64,000 nucleotides of DNA, taken from assembly GCA_020746875.1 (NCBI GenBank), contig JAGTJL010000001.1, positions 3,844,001 through 3,908,000 of the forward strand, read 5' to 3'. Made by a program: the position numbers and the translations under genes. The notes under the pieces are model-generated. The model ran no database searches, had not been told where the DNA came from, and saw only the letters and a program-made list of their open reading frames with translations. Positions within the stretch are counted from its first letter, which is position 1. Each line of letters starts with the position of its first letter. Positions 20,744-31,801 of this stretch are shown in pieces. This stretch comes from Rhexocercosporidium sp. MPI-PUGE-AT-0058. Taxonomy: Eukaryota > Ascomycota > Leotiomycetes > Helotiales.

Positions 20744-23270
20744 CTAAGTAATGTGGATGAAAAATGACGTTCCTAATTGCGTGACATCGGGTCCCGTGCC
20801 CGTCTCGTTCCACTGAGCTGGATCAATGTAGTCCATTCCGTCACCTCGATATTGAGGAACGTCCAGTGCCTCATAGTCGGTTGGATAGTCTGCAAAGCGA
20901 TGCACAACTTGAACGTGTTCTGGCGTGCTAGCATTTCGAGGATCCACCGAAGGAGGTATTGGCACGTAGGTGCTCTTGTACCATGCTTCGGCTGGTTGTT
21001 CTACGACTGTTTTCGACACCCGTACTCCGTAGGCTGCAATAAAGTAGAGCATGTTGGTGACTTGGGACAGGATTTTGGTGTGGTAATCTTCAGTGAACTT
21101 CTCGAGGATCTTTGCAACTGTTTCTAACCGGGCGATGTCTTGATATGCGCCGTTCGTGTTCTTGTTCTGCAGCACATGAACACAAAGAACGTCACAACTC
21201 CAAGCTACATTTGGGGCCAGAAACCTAGACGGGAACATCGTAAGTAAACAGTGGACAGAATGTTTCACATGGGCGAACTTACCCCAAAAAAGGATGCTCT
21301 TTGTTGAAAAGGCTCAGCAAAGATATAGAGTCTCGCGCAGCTTGAACACAGCGAGCGACACTCGTTGAAGCTTTCATCCTTCTAACCTGAGGATCTCGGC
21401 CTGATGCACGCGTAAACATGACGGAGTGAATGGATATAACAAGCTGGTAGTATCTCAGATGCATGAGAGTGAGACATATCAGTCTGCGTTCACGGCCGTC
21501 GTAAAGTTCTCTACCAGTAAAGTCTGGAATTCTTGACTTCCATACTTCCAACTCGTGCTCAATTTCAATAACATGATTGTAGATTTGGTGATGAGGTAGT
21601 TCAAATGCGGTTGGTGAATAGAGCATTGACCAGACTTTCCCTTGGATTCTTGCTATAGCGAACCGCTCGTAGATGGCGTTCATCGTAAAACCGTCCTGAA
21701 ATGTCAGATCGGCACGCGAGTCTGCTGGAGATCTCTCTGGGAGACTAGATAGTATCGAGTCCGGAACGACAGGGGCATTGCCGAGATAAATGGAAATGTC
21801 GCTTGATATGATGTATGCGTTCCAAAAGAGCCGATTTTGAATCAGAGCCTCAGCCTGAGATCTATTCTTACCTGTGTTGTAGCCTGCAGTTACCATCATC
21901 TGTACAGCAGCTCCAAGAATGCTTGCTGCTGTTCTACAGTCGCACGTGAAAGCGAAGTAGAGAGCCTTTTTTCACCGCTGTTAGCTTACGACCAGGAATC
22001 GGAGGCCACGGTACTAACCATACACAAGACCGCACTGACATTCAAAGTACTTGGCCCTTCAATGAGTAGACGGGGGAGAAGAGCCAGGGCGTTTGCCAGG
22101 TATATATCAGAGTCGACCGCATACTTGATTGGGTAACATCGAAATTTTTGGAACGCACTGTGAGAGCCTGTCAGTAATTACAACTCAATTTCAGGCCCGG
22201 AGCACATGCATCATGACATTAATAGCCGCAATATATCCAACTTTCAGAGTCTGCTGGCCAGCTTGGTGATATTTCAGATACAACGCAAATTCGTCTTCCT
22301 GAAACAAAGGCACTTCGTGATTCACTGACCAGAGAAATCCTACATCCATTGTCAGAAGTCAATCACTTGGCACAAGCAACAAATATATCACCTTGTACAT
22401 TGGATTCTGCAATTTTATAGGTGGGTAGGATATTTGCTGGAGGGGTAAGCAAGCCAAGATTTTGACCTACGCTGCCTTCTGGCCGTCGTAACTCTTTGAC
22501 CATGGTACTGAAGCTGCTCTCCCCCAACAGCTGGTCTATCCACTGAATACCTCTGCCTGAGAAGATAGGTAATGAGCCTGTTATGTCAGAAATGAAGATC
22601 AAGCCCTCGGGAATGAGCATACCGGATATGAAATTAGCAGGATCTTCAGCGGCATTTAAGGCAGAACTTGGTGTCGACGGTTCGACGTCCAGTGGTTCAA
22701 TCAAACCCCTCTCGGGTATGTCCCACGCAAAGCAAGGATCAACAAGTCGGGGACGTGAAATGACCAGTTCTCCTTGATATGTTGGATGGCCGTCGGTTCC
22801 AGAAACGTGCAGCAAAGTGGATGGTGTTTGGCGTGATCGGGCGTCAAGGCACTGGTCCGCAGACTTGCCTTCAATTAAAGCTTTCTCCATGTTTTGCAAC
22901 CTTTGCTCAAGTTCTGAATATCTCCTAAGAGGCGCGTGAGAATATATGGACAGATGACGACAGGAGCAGGGTATCACTTACGTTCGGCGAACCGGTCGCT
23001 TCCGTGCGCTTGAGTAAACACAATGATGCTTCAGCTTCTGGCAAAGAGAGCATATTGGTAAAGTACGATTGCATTTAACCTTTTGAGATCAACACAATGT
23101 TCCAATATTCAAAGAGATGGGCCTGATACCTTTCTTTTCCGACAGTTATCACATGACAATCGAGCGACTTCGGGACTAGCGGAGGGAGATATTTCAGACC
23201 GATCTTCTCTTTCTGAAGATTCGGACACCGTCCGTGAATCAACCAGCCGTTCTGGTGACTGTGTAGACAT
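20744..23270 (-). CDS. Zn2Cys6 fungal transcription factor (possible frame break)
   Basis: Minus strand, exons 23270-23130, 23079-22982, 22924-22392, 22339 to about 22214, about 22180-22019, 21965-21283, 21224-20744. The first splice joins CDNCRKRK to VKCNRTLPICSLCQKLKHHC, a perfect C-x2-C-x6-C-x6-C-x2-C-x6-C binuclear zinc cluster (residues 40-67). A coiled coil follows (RYSELEQRLQNMEKALI), then the fungal-specific middle domain (ALALLPRLLIEGPSTLNVSAVL, RLFWNAYIISSDISIYLG). One join fails: around 22145-22200 no canonical intron connects the frame ending AAINVMM with that beginning KFRCYPIKYAV. A one-base shift near an A5/T5 run (22145-22149) would explain it. Target genes are unknown. Confidence 0.8.
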
Positions 23271-24740
23271 AGCAGGATCTATGATGTTCCGCTACGCAAC
23301 CGTTGGATCTTTCTATCTTGTTTGATGAAAACGCATGCGGTTTGCGCATAGGGGGAAAATGCTGGGTCAGCGGAGCCCAGATTTCGAGCTAACTTTGTAA
23401 GCGGAGGGCCGGCTTGCGTGGATGGGCCCCGAGTCCGGGTACAAAGTTGTAGTCCTGACTGGGATATGTTGTTTCGGGCTGGAATGCTTATGCTTTGCTC
23501 AAACAATGAAGCCACCAAACTCTATTTCATTGGGATAGGACTGTCACAGTAGTGTGTCTGTGCTTGCTCGTCAGTCGAATCAAGACTCTAAGAGGCGCTG
23601 CTTGTAGCAATTACAACAACTTTCTAAGGCTCCGTTGAACTCAAAGATACTTGTAGAACCTTCCGAGACAGAATGTGTTCCATGTGTAACAGCTCGATGA
23701 GTCGTGAGGCTCAATTGAAGATCGCAATATTCATTAGTTACTAGGCACAGTTCCATTGGCGCGGTACATACCAACCCCAGCCCCGTTCTGTCATACGCGC
23801 GTAGATGATGTGTTGATGACCCCCTGAACGCCTCGCAAGACATGTGCTAGTACGTGCTCGGGAGTTTGAAACTTCCGTGATTCAGTCATTTATTTTAATT
23901 GCTGAATGTTTTATCTAACCAAACCAATCACTTTCAAATTGATCCACGCATGTACTTTACAGATGTCTTGAGAACTTGGCATTCCATTAACAGAAAGGGG
24001 AGATTTCGATCTGCGCTCATTTCCAGGTCAAAATGAAGAGAGTTCTTAAAACTTTATCTGGATTGAACCAAGCTTTGACTAGCTCCTGAGCTCTCCCAGC
24101 CCCCAGCGATAACAAACTAGAGCTGCCAGGTCGAAAACTGTGTACAAATGTCGTCGAGTGCCCATCAAATATAGGCTGATACAAAATCGCCAAAAATTTA
24201 TGTGGCACTGTCCTTGACCGTCCGAACTTTGGCTCACTCGTATCCGACCGCTATGGCAGAGCGATTCAGACACCGTACAGAGTGTTGTTACTTCGAAGCT
24301 GCTGAATTTTAGGCAGTTCGCCATTCAGCCAATGCTAAATGATACCAAATATTAAGACAAGTGCTTCTTATCACATCGTTGGGTAGGTCGAAGAGGAAAT
24401 CTGGCTCACATCCATAGCCTTGTCAAAACTCCAAGGCAATATGGGATATTGGCCGCACTTGGTTTGCAATGAGGCAGACGAAAGTGACTTCTATGGCCGG
24501 GTCACGACAGCGTTGCAGTCAGTCACCTGCAACTTTGATGCAAGCCACCGCATAAGCACGGCTAAACGAGGCCGGGCTGACGAGGCTTGGGCATCGTCGA
24601 CCTTCTTCGAACCTCATGTGAGAGGCGTCGAAAGCCCCAACGATTATCGCAGTGCATGCACTCGGAAGCTGGGGTGGAAGGAGTAAGAAGTGAGAAAAGA
24701 GTGGCCTAGAGAGGCCGAGAGAAACAGTTGCCTTCCCATC
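23271..24740. other. Intergenic / divergent promoter region
   Basis: About 1.47 kb between the zinc-cluster gene (minus) and a plus-strand gene. CGG triplets occur near 23379-23412 (cggagccc, cggagggccgg), the kind of half-site Zn2Cys6 factors bind, but spacing gives no clear pair. Open frames here (23580-23843 minus, 24420-24686 plus) resemble nothing and are not called. Confidence 0.4.
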
Positions 24741-25955
24741 ATGGGCAACACAACGTCAACCCCCAAGCACCTGCAGCGATCCGAGAAGACCAAGAGTGTC
24801 ATCTTCACTTTCGAGGACTATACAAACGATGCGCCCGATGAAGAAAAGATCGGGCGAGAGGTGGGGGCATTACAAATTGCGATCAGTGACCATGTTCGGG
24901 ATTATTACCATGACCGGCAAATCCAGCACTCCCCCGAGGACATCGAGAAAGGTCTTTTGCGAGAAAGAGAAGGATTCCCGACACTGTCGAGTATTGAAAT
25001 CTCACACCTTTTATGTGACGTTAGGACCAGGAGATCTGCTTTGGGTTCTTTCATCTCACATATGGTGATAAAGAACATCAGCTTCTTCGGCCACAAAACG
25101 CATACATTACTTTCTCCAGGTGCCTTAGGATGCATGTATGTATCCTTCTGCCCTTGAAGTCTCAGTGATCTGGGATTAGGATCGGTTTTCTTATTGATCC
25201 TAATTCTGATTTGAGATATTTCAATTTCGACATACTAAAGTAATGACCAGCAACGAATTTGGATTCGGAGACCCACAGGTCATACTGACTGAAGGTAAAT
25301 GTCGTGGGCCATTTTCAACCCCATGGTATTGACATGCATCCTAGAGGAAGAAACAGCTTTCACACAATGGCGAGCAGTGACTGCACACCTCTCCCCGAAA
25401 ATACAGAAGCGGCCGAGGGGCTCTCAAAATGCCCGAATCGATCGACTTTCCAAAACCATCGATGAAACCATCGTAAATTTCTACGATTCAGAAAAGGACA
25501 ACGCCGAAAGACTGCAAAGTTTGAGGGGCATTGTAGAAAAGGCAGGAATCATCGGGGAAATGATATTCGCATCTCCATCTCGGTGGAAATTTGACTGGCA
25601 TGCCTCTCGGCGAGATCTAAGGTCCCGAGACAGACGTAGTAAGGAGGGGAAAAGTCAGCCAGACTCCCAGGCATTTGACAAAGAGGGCAAGGCTGTTGTG
25701 ATTGTGATATTCCCTGCCCTCGTTCAGATGGACACGAAAGATCTCGATGACAAGCATGGACAAAGGCGAACTCGACGTGGCGATTACGATGGTACTGCGG
25801 CAGTCTTCGAGATTCTCAGAGAGGTGAGAAAATTTTCCCAACCCGAAAATCCCCAAAGTCAACAGACAGAGCAACAACAACCAAAGCCTGCTGGAAGCCA
25901 TCCAAGCTTAGCTGCACCCGGGGAGCCTGAGCCTCGGCAATCGAAGATATTGTAG
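24741..25955 (+). CDS. Unknown protein with N-myristoylation-type start
   Basis: Exons 24741-25135, 25251-25294, 25345-25955; 349 aa. The joins are canonical (AT|GTATGT, ACCAG, AG|GTAAAT, CCTAG) and give NEFGFGDPQVILTE then EEETAFTQWRAV across the 44-nt middle exon. The start MGNTTSTPK fits the myristoylation pattern (Gly2, small residue at 6), so the protein may be membrane-anchored. The rest is charged and mainly helical, with one hydrophobic strand-like stretch (KAVVIVIFPALVQM, then a KDLDD turn) and a Gln/Pro-rich tail. I do not recognise the family. It converges on the small protein at 26235-26759, 279 bp apart. Gene reality rests on the consistent splicing and coding-like composition. 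Confidence 0.65.
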
Positions 25956-26234
25956 GAGTAGGCGAGCTGCAATTCACCAACCAGCGGGCAGTGCAAGGCT
26001 TCCATACATCTGCTATCCCAGGAATCAAGTAGACGAATCTGCGTTGATCTGAGAGCGGGCGCGTACCATGAGATTTGTGCCGAGAGAGGTTCTTGTTGAG
26101 AAGATTTTTGAGTCCAGGGGCTTTGCATCTGGATTCTTTGGGTGTGGACTACTGACGATAAGCTGGAGTAAGATATGTTAATGGAAGAGAATAACGTACA
26201 CTGTTCAGTGCTTTTCGAACTTAAACTTTGCGAT

Positions 26235-26759
26235 TTACTGCGACCATTCCTTGACGAATTTTCGCTTTGGGGGGATGGCATGCAAGTTAATACATTTTCC
26301 ATTGTGCTGATAATCTGCAAAACTTCAAATGATCAGTACTGTAGTTGACAAGGCTTCGAGCAAAGATGTACGCATACGAGATTGATGACAGTAATTCAAC
26401 CTCTTCTCCCGGTTCATGAACGATTCCTTGTCAGTCATGATCCAGCGAAAGCGATTCATGAGCGTCAATGGTTTGACCTTAGAAACCCGGATGAGCTTCG
26501 CAAGTTCCAATGCTGCGCTTCTTGTATCCTTGACAACATCGACAATTCGCTTCGACTGTCTACCTCCCCAAGCTTTCTCACGGCAGCCGAGTTTGCGAAG
26601 TTCTTCGGCTGCGGCAATGTCTTTGTTGACACGTTTGAGTAGGAGGACACATATTTTGGTATCTGAATCGACATCTTTCAATTTCAAGGCGAATTGGCCT
26701 AAAGAAATCGTTCCGTTTATGATTGCAAAGCTACCTGATAGGATCGCCAGGGGTATCAT
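26235..26759 (-). CDS. Small ascomycete protein resembling an NLR/STAND N-terminal domain
   Basis: Minus strand, exons 26759-26378 and 26314-26235 (C|GTATGC ... TTTGCAG), 153 aa. The N-terminus MIPLAILSGSFAIINGTISLG followed by ALKLKDVDSDTK and LLLKRVNKDIAAAEELRK has the 'PL...SG..A.I.' hydrophobic helix then paired amphipathic helices seen at the start of fungal HeLo-like and Fungal-N domains, which lead many NLR/STAND proteins. Here no NACHT or NB-ARC part follows; the second exon adds only about 26 residues, ending KRKFVKEWSQ. So it is either a stand-alone domain protein or a truncated gene. The domain likeness is inference. Confidence 0.55.
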
Positions 26760-27609
26760 ACTGTCTTAAGGTGGCGCTTGATTCAATCACCAAAAACAAA
26801 AGTCCGTGACGAGAAGCTGCTGGGAGTAAATATAAGAAATATGCCAAGGTTACACTCGTATTTCTGAGACATGCTTGAAAATTTGGAGCGGATTGCACCC
26901 CTTCATTGCATATCGAGGCTTCAATGACCCCCATAAACTTCTGCAGGCTGTCCGGTGATGAGTAGTAAGGCTCACGAGTTGAGAAGATGGGCGAAGAGGC
27001 TGGCAAAGAAAATTGGAAAGACTCTCGCTAAAGAGAGGCGTCGCGTCTAGCTTCTTCGAGTTAGATAATCCTTTAGCTCGAAAGTTATCGCCGAAGCCTC
27101 AATCTCAACTTCTCTCCATTCAGCACTTCATCTAATGTAAGTATATTTTCGAGGACACGATGCTCTACGTACTGCACGTTGGCATCGCAAGGCCCATGCC
27201 GCTGACGGCGTCGTCATGGCAGCAGCAGTTTTTCTTTCCCCTGACAGTGCGCGGCCAGACGATCGTTGCATCTAGAATTATCCTACCCAATTGGGGAGGG
27301 GTAATACCCCTCGTAGTGTTTTTCTTTGTATGAAATATCATCTCAGATCTGCATATACGAGTCTGCTTGACTCTTGTTCATTTGTTCTAGCATCTTCAAT
27401 CATACTACTACTTGCTAGATAGTATTCCATTTCTAACTTGGATGTTTATACCATTATCTAGTTGTTGTTCGTGTTACACCTGCAGACAACCCTTTGTGCC
27501 CTATTCTTGGTCCTAATTTTCCACTTCCAACTTCGCTACCCAGTGCCTCTTCAGCAATTGAAGGTCTTGCAACCTTGTAAAGCCTTCGACTCATCCATTT
27601 AATTAGGTA
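26760..27609. other. Intergenic
   Basis: 850 bp with no supportable gene. Pyrimidine-rich tracts before 27610 could be the old promoter of the beta-lactamase-family pseudogene, whose 5' exon (with the secretion signal) should lie here but could not be found. Confidence 0.4.
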
Positions 27610-29240
27610 ATGGTTTTTTTTTACGGCCCAATATTTCCCAACACAACATCTTTCAGCATTGCACTTTTCTACACCGCAAACAGCAACTCCTCCGATCCTT
27701 TCCTTTGGAAGTACAATTATGCTGCGCCTTCATTATTAGCATCCACCTCGGGCGGAAATCAGGTTGATGCGAAATCTGTATGTCAGATCGGAGCTGTGAA
27801 TCAGGCGTTCACAATCTATACTTTTCAGGCAATGGCTGGCGACGGGCATTGGGGCGGTTTTGTTCGATGGGCGCCTAAACTTACACAAGCTGCGAAGGTA
27901 GGTGCCAAGCACAAGCCTCTAAAGTACGTTGATTGGCAGTGTGTCACCCTAGGAGACCTTGCAAGTCAGTTGTCTGGAATAGCCTGGGACGGTAAGTCTC
28001 TCGCGCTCTCACATACGCCATTAAGGAAGTTAAACGCCCAATGGCTGGATTTAGCAATCTAACGGGATAGGAATGCCTGCGGTGCTAGCCTCGTCCAACT
28101 TCAATAAGTCCGAGGTTCCTCAATGCAAGGCTGACAAGGCTTGTGATCGAAAAGGCAAGGAAATCTAGATATCTGAAGAATTATATCCTGACAATCTGCT
28201 AGCATTCTTTGAAAGCCTCAACCAAGGGGCGCCTGTCTATCTCCCGGGCACCACGCCGATATTCTCGAACGCCGCTTACTAGGTTCTTGCTTACGCCCTG
28301 GAGGGTATCACGGGAGAATCCTTCGAGGCAATGCTCAACAAAAGAGTATCCTCGAACCTCCGGGAATGCAACCTACTACCCCTTTCACACCCCCGGAAAG
28401 TCAACTTGGTGTCATTCCCGCAAATTCAAATACAAGTTGCTGGCCTACTGTACATGTAGAGAACGCCTAGCTCTCGGTGTACAGCAGTGCTCACGATCTT
28501 GCCATAGCAGGCAAAGCGATACTTGATACTTAACTCGGGTCTTCAGTCTTTCGCAATCACTCTCCGTCGGTTCCAAACAACGTCCTTCACATCAAATTTA
28601 GTGAACACAAAGGGGTTCCCTTGGCAAGCTTACAGCGCAGTAGCCGGAGGCAACGTTCTCGTCGCGGATGTGTGGATCTGTCGGTCTGTACAGTTCGTAC
28701 ATTGGATTTGTCCCACATAACGGTGTCAGATTCGTCACTGTTGCTGCTGGTAGCATCACTAGCGCAGATCTGAATGCCTACGCTGCTCTGATCTCGGAAT
28801 ATCTGCCAACCATGGAGGAAACGGATATCTTGCAAGCGAAGGAGACTTGCGGGGAGCTACGCAGACAGGTCCTCAAGTTCAACCACGAAAATCTGAATTT
28901 GATGGGACGCCGAGTACGTTTGCCACTAGTTCTAGTGAGTAGGGGTGTGAATATTCGATCAGAAATGGCCGATTTGAATGGTATCAAACCCGAGAACCTC
29001 AACTTCGAGATACACCCCGCGAATCTACAACATAAGGGAAGATTGGTGCTTCGGGCAGTGTGGCAAGACAATGACGTAGTCGCCGATGCTGGCAAGCCGA
29101 CCTGCATCTCCTGGATGGGAATCGACAGGCCGGTATTTAGAAGGAAGTTTTTCGGCGAAATCGTCTTTGATGTATTTACTGCCGGCAAAGTGTCAACAGT
29201 TAACAGTCCATCTTTGGAAATGATCCAGGGAAGGATCTGA
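27610..29240 (+). pseudogene. Beta-lactamase / serine hydrolase family protein, decayed
   Basis: Several blocks match the fungal secreted beta-lactamase-like (class C / transpeptidase-like) family in order: FPNTTSFSIALF, YNYAAPSLLAS, VDWQCVTLGDLASQLSGIAWD, PVYLPGTTPIFSNAAY-VLAYALE, YSSAHDLAIAGKAILD, KGFPWQAYSAV, and VGLYSSYIGFVPHNGVRFV near the C-terminus. The gene is broken: TAG at 28166-28168, TAG at 28280-28282 (where family members have Gln: NAAYQ), a TAA just after the AIAGKAILD block, and several frame changes between 28400 and 28700. The catalytic Ser-x-x-Lys region is not preserved in a readable form, and no signal peptide is found. The two TAGs are CAG to TAG changes at CpA. Confidence 0.72.
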
Positions 29241-29364
29241 GGATGATTCCGCTGTCACATAGCAAGCGTTCAAGAGATTGCATTTTTTGGAAAAGTGACC
29301 TCTTTCTTTAGAGGTTTACATTGCATACCTTCCAATCGTTATATCCTCAATTCTACGCTTCAAT

Positions 29365-31719
29365 TCAGTCCACATATCGGATTTCGAACTCAGTCGAATC
29401 GTATCGATCATAGCTATCTGCTCGTCCTCGTATCCCGAATAGCTTCAGCGCAAACGCGGTGAGCCTGTACCTCCCAGGTGGTGCCCACTGTCCATCGGCC
29501 AATAGTCCGTTGAACGCATTCAACCAACCAATAGGTTTCCGGTATGTTTGAGGGTAGCCCGCGACATTTCCAAGTGTTTTGGCTCCATGTCCGTTGTCCT
29601 TGGGCGTTGCAAGCGATGCATTGACGGATATCGGTAGAAGCTCCAGGTGGACCTCAGCGCTACCCATCACCAGCCAAATAAGTTGGTCAGGTAAGGCGTA
29701 GGGGGCGAGTAGGAGACCACTCTCTGGACTGGAAGGAACAGCCCATTCCGGATGGAGAGCAGGGACAGGAATCTGGAAAGTGGCGTTGGCCGGAACAGTG
29801 GGGCTCAACTGGTCGTCTGTCCGAGTGAGCCACATGCGTTGAGCTGCCATAACAGTATGACTCCGCATGGTTGTTGCTGCTCCAATGTATGGCAAAGAAA
29901 AAGTAGAAGACACGTCGCTGCTTTTCCCATCGATGACTACCCACCCAGAGTAGACTGGTAGGACTGCAGCGTCTAGCCCAGACGGTTGTTGAGCGAACAC
30001 TCTGACTGTTGCCTGTGCTCCAGCCTCGAGTTTGATGGTCGGTGGATCAAAGGTGAGCGTGGCATGCTGGTCGAATAGCTCCGGTTTAGAATTGCGATAA
30101 ATGCCAATCACCAGAGTTGTTGCTGATAACGCCGCTTTGTGCGAAAAAGTATAAGTTACAGTCTTACCACCTCTGTTTGTTATTTTGAAGGTCTGTTCGG
30201 ATTCGAAGTGAGATGTATCGTTGAACGAGAGGTTGGGAACATTGAATGTGGTGCTGGCGTGGGCAGCATCATAAGCTTGCACCATTCCGGCGCCTTGTTG
30301 CACAACTGGACCAGGTGCAGAATTACCATTACTTGACGTTCTGTTTGCTGGCCGGGCAGTAGTCGAAAGAACCCTTTCTAGTTCCTTGGGATCTCTGGTG
30401 CCTCGTACCTATACCTGTTATCATGATATCGATATCAAAAGTCACCGGGCAGCAACGGAACATACCTGAGATATGAGCGCAACAATACTCGCGACTAAAG
30501 GAGTGGCCATCGACGTCCCTGATGCAATAGCATAGCTGCCTAGTGCAACGGGATATGTAGAGAGAATATCACGCCCAGGAGCCCCGAATTGAGGCTTCAT
30601 GTCCATATCAAAAGTCGGACCCCAACTTGTGAAGGAGCTGACGTTATCTGCATCGTCGAAAGAGGAGATGGCCATGACTCTCTTCCCGGAGGAGGGTGCG
30701 GCAGGAGAAAACAGACCATAGTTTGCCCCTGCTTCATTGCCAGCAGCAAATGTGCAAGGCACACCAGCAGCTACGATGCGAGAAACAGCAACAGCAAAAG
30801 GATGCTCGCCCCAACCGCTTGCCTCTCCAACAGAACCGGTGATGATATCGCTTCCATCTTCGTAGGCTTTGATAACCCCGGCGATCATGATGTCGGTCGA
30901 AGAGTAGCCAGCGCACGAAATAACACGGTATGCACCAAGCTTCACGTCAGGAGCAGCACCTCCGGGCACTAACTCGCTTGCTTTTGCTGCAATAATACCT
31001 GCGACGTGTGTCCCATGACCGTGACAGGCATCGAATGGGTCATTGTCAGTGACAGGTGCACTTGAGCCATCAAAACTATCTCCGACCAAGTCAGCGCCAT
31101 GAGTGACGAGACATCCAGGACCGAAGCATCCACCCAGTGCGGGGTGTGTGTAATCAATTCCAGAGTCAAGAACGCCGATACGAAGACCTTTCCCAGTGAA
31201 GCCTTCGGTATGAAGGCGATCAACCTGCGTCATGACATGAGGAGGGTAAGGAGTGTATTGATTGGCCTGTCTTCTTCTCTCCGGTAAAGACCTGCCCTTC
31301 CCGGTCCAGGTTACATTGGCATCCTGGAGACGGATAAGTTCGATAGGCCAAAGCTGCTTCACTTGGGTAAGAGCAGCAATTTTTGCCTCGGTTTCTTGTG
31401 CTGTGCCATTCGAAGCTTGGATGTTGAACGAGATACCTCTGAAAACAGATGACTTGAAGTCGAGGCGCGACGAGACTCGTTCGACGCCCTCTTCTCCCGC
31501 AAGCTGAGCAATGAACTTTTCCGAATCCTAATGGCAAATTAGCCGAATTATCTGAAGATTGCGAGGTACACTAACGACAGCATCAGCAAACTCGACAATG
31601 TAAGCACCTGAAATCGCCGATGTGGCGATCGATGGTTGGATTTCCGGCTCTGCGGCTACAACGAGGCTGATTGCGATGGCTGCTCCAACAATGGCAACAG
31701 TCTGGAGGTTATAGAACAT
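29365..31719 (-). CDS. Secreted subtilisin-like serine protease (S8)
   Basis: Minus strand, exons 31719-31576, 31527-30466, 30408-29365; 749 aa. The N-terminal segment (VAIVGAAIAISLVVA) is a signal peptide. An inhibitor-like propeptide follows (YIVEFADAVDSEKFIAQL). The catalytic triad is intact: Asp in VLDSGIDYTHPALGG, His in HGHGTHVAGIIA, Ser in SGTSMATPLVASIVAL, with the oxyanion Asn in FAAGNEAG. The last 300 residues form an Fn3-like domain (FKITNRGGKTVTYTFSH and onward), as in Vpr-type proteases. It should degrade proteins outside the cell. It ends 124 bp from the end of the pseudogene on the other strand. Unlike its neighbours it shows no stop or frame damage. Confidence 0.92.
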
Positions 31720-31794
31720 CGTTGACAAGGCCGGGCCTGGCGAATACCGAGAATGAAATACCTCTCTTTGAAGAATTCATAAGGAACGCATCTT

Positions 31795-31801
31795 CTTATA
31801 A
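31795..31801 (-). promoter_or_regulatory. TATA-like element of the protease gene
   Basis: The minus strand reads attataag about 80 bases before the protease ATG at 31719. Position and sequence suit a fungal TATA box. No experimental support. Confidence 0.4.
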
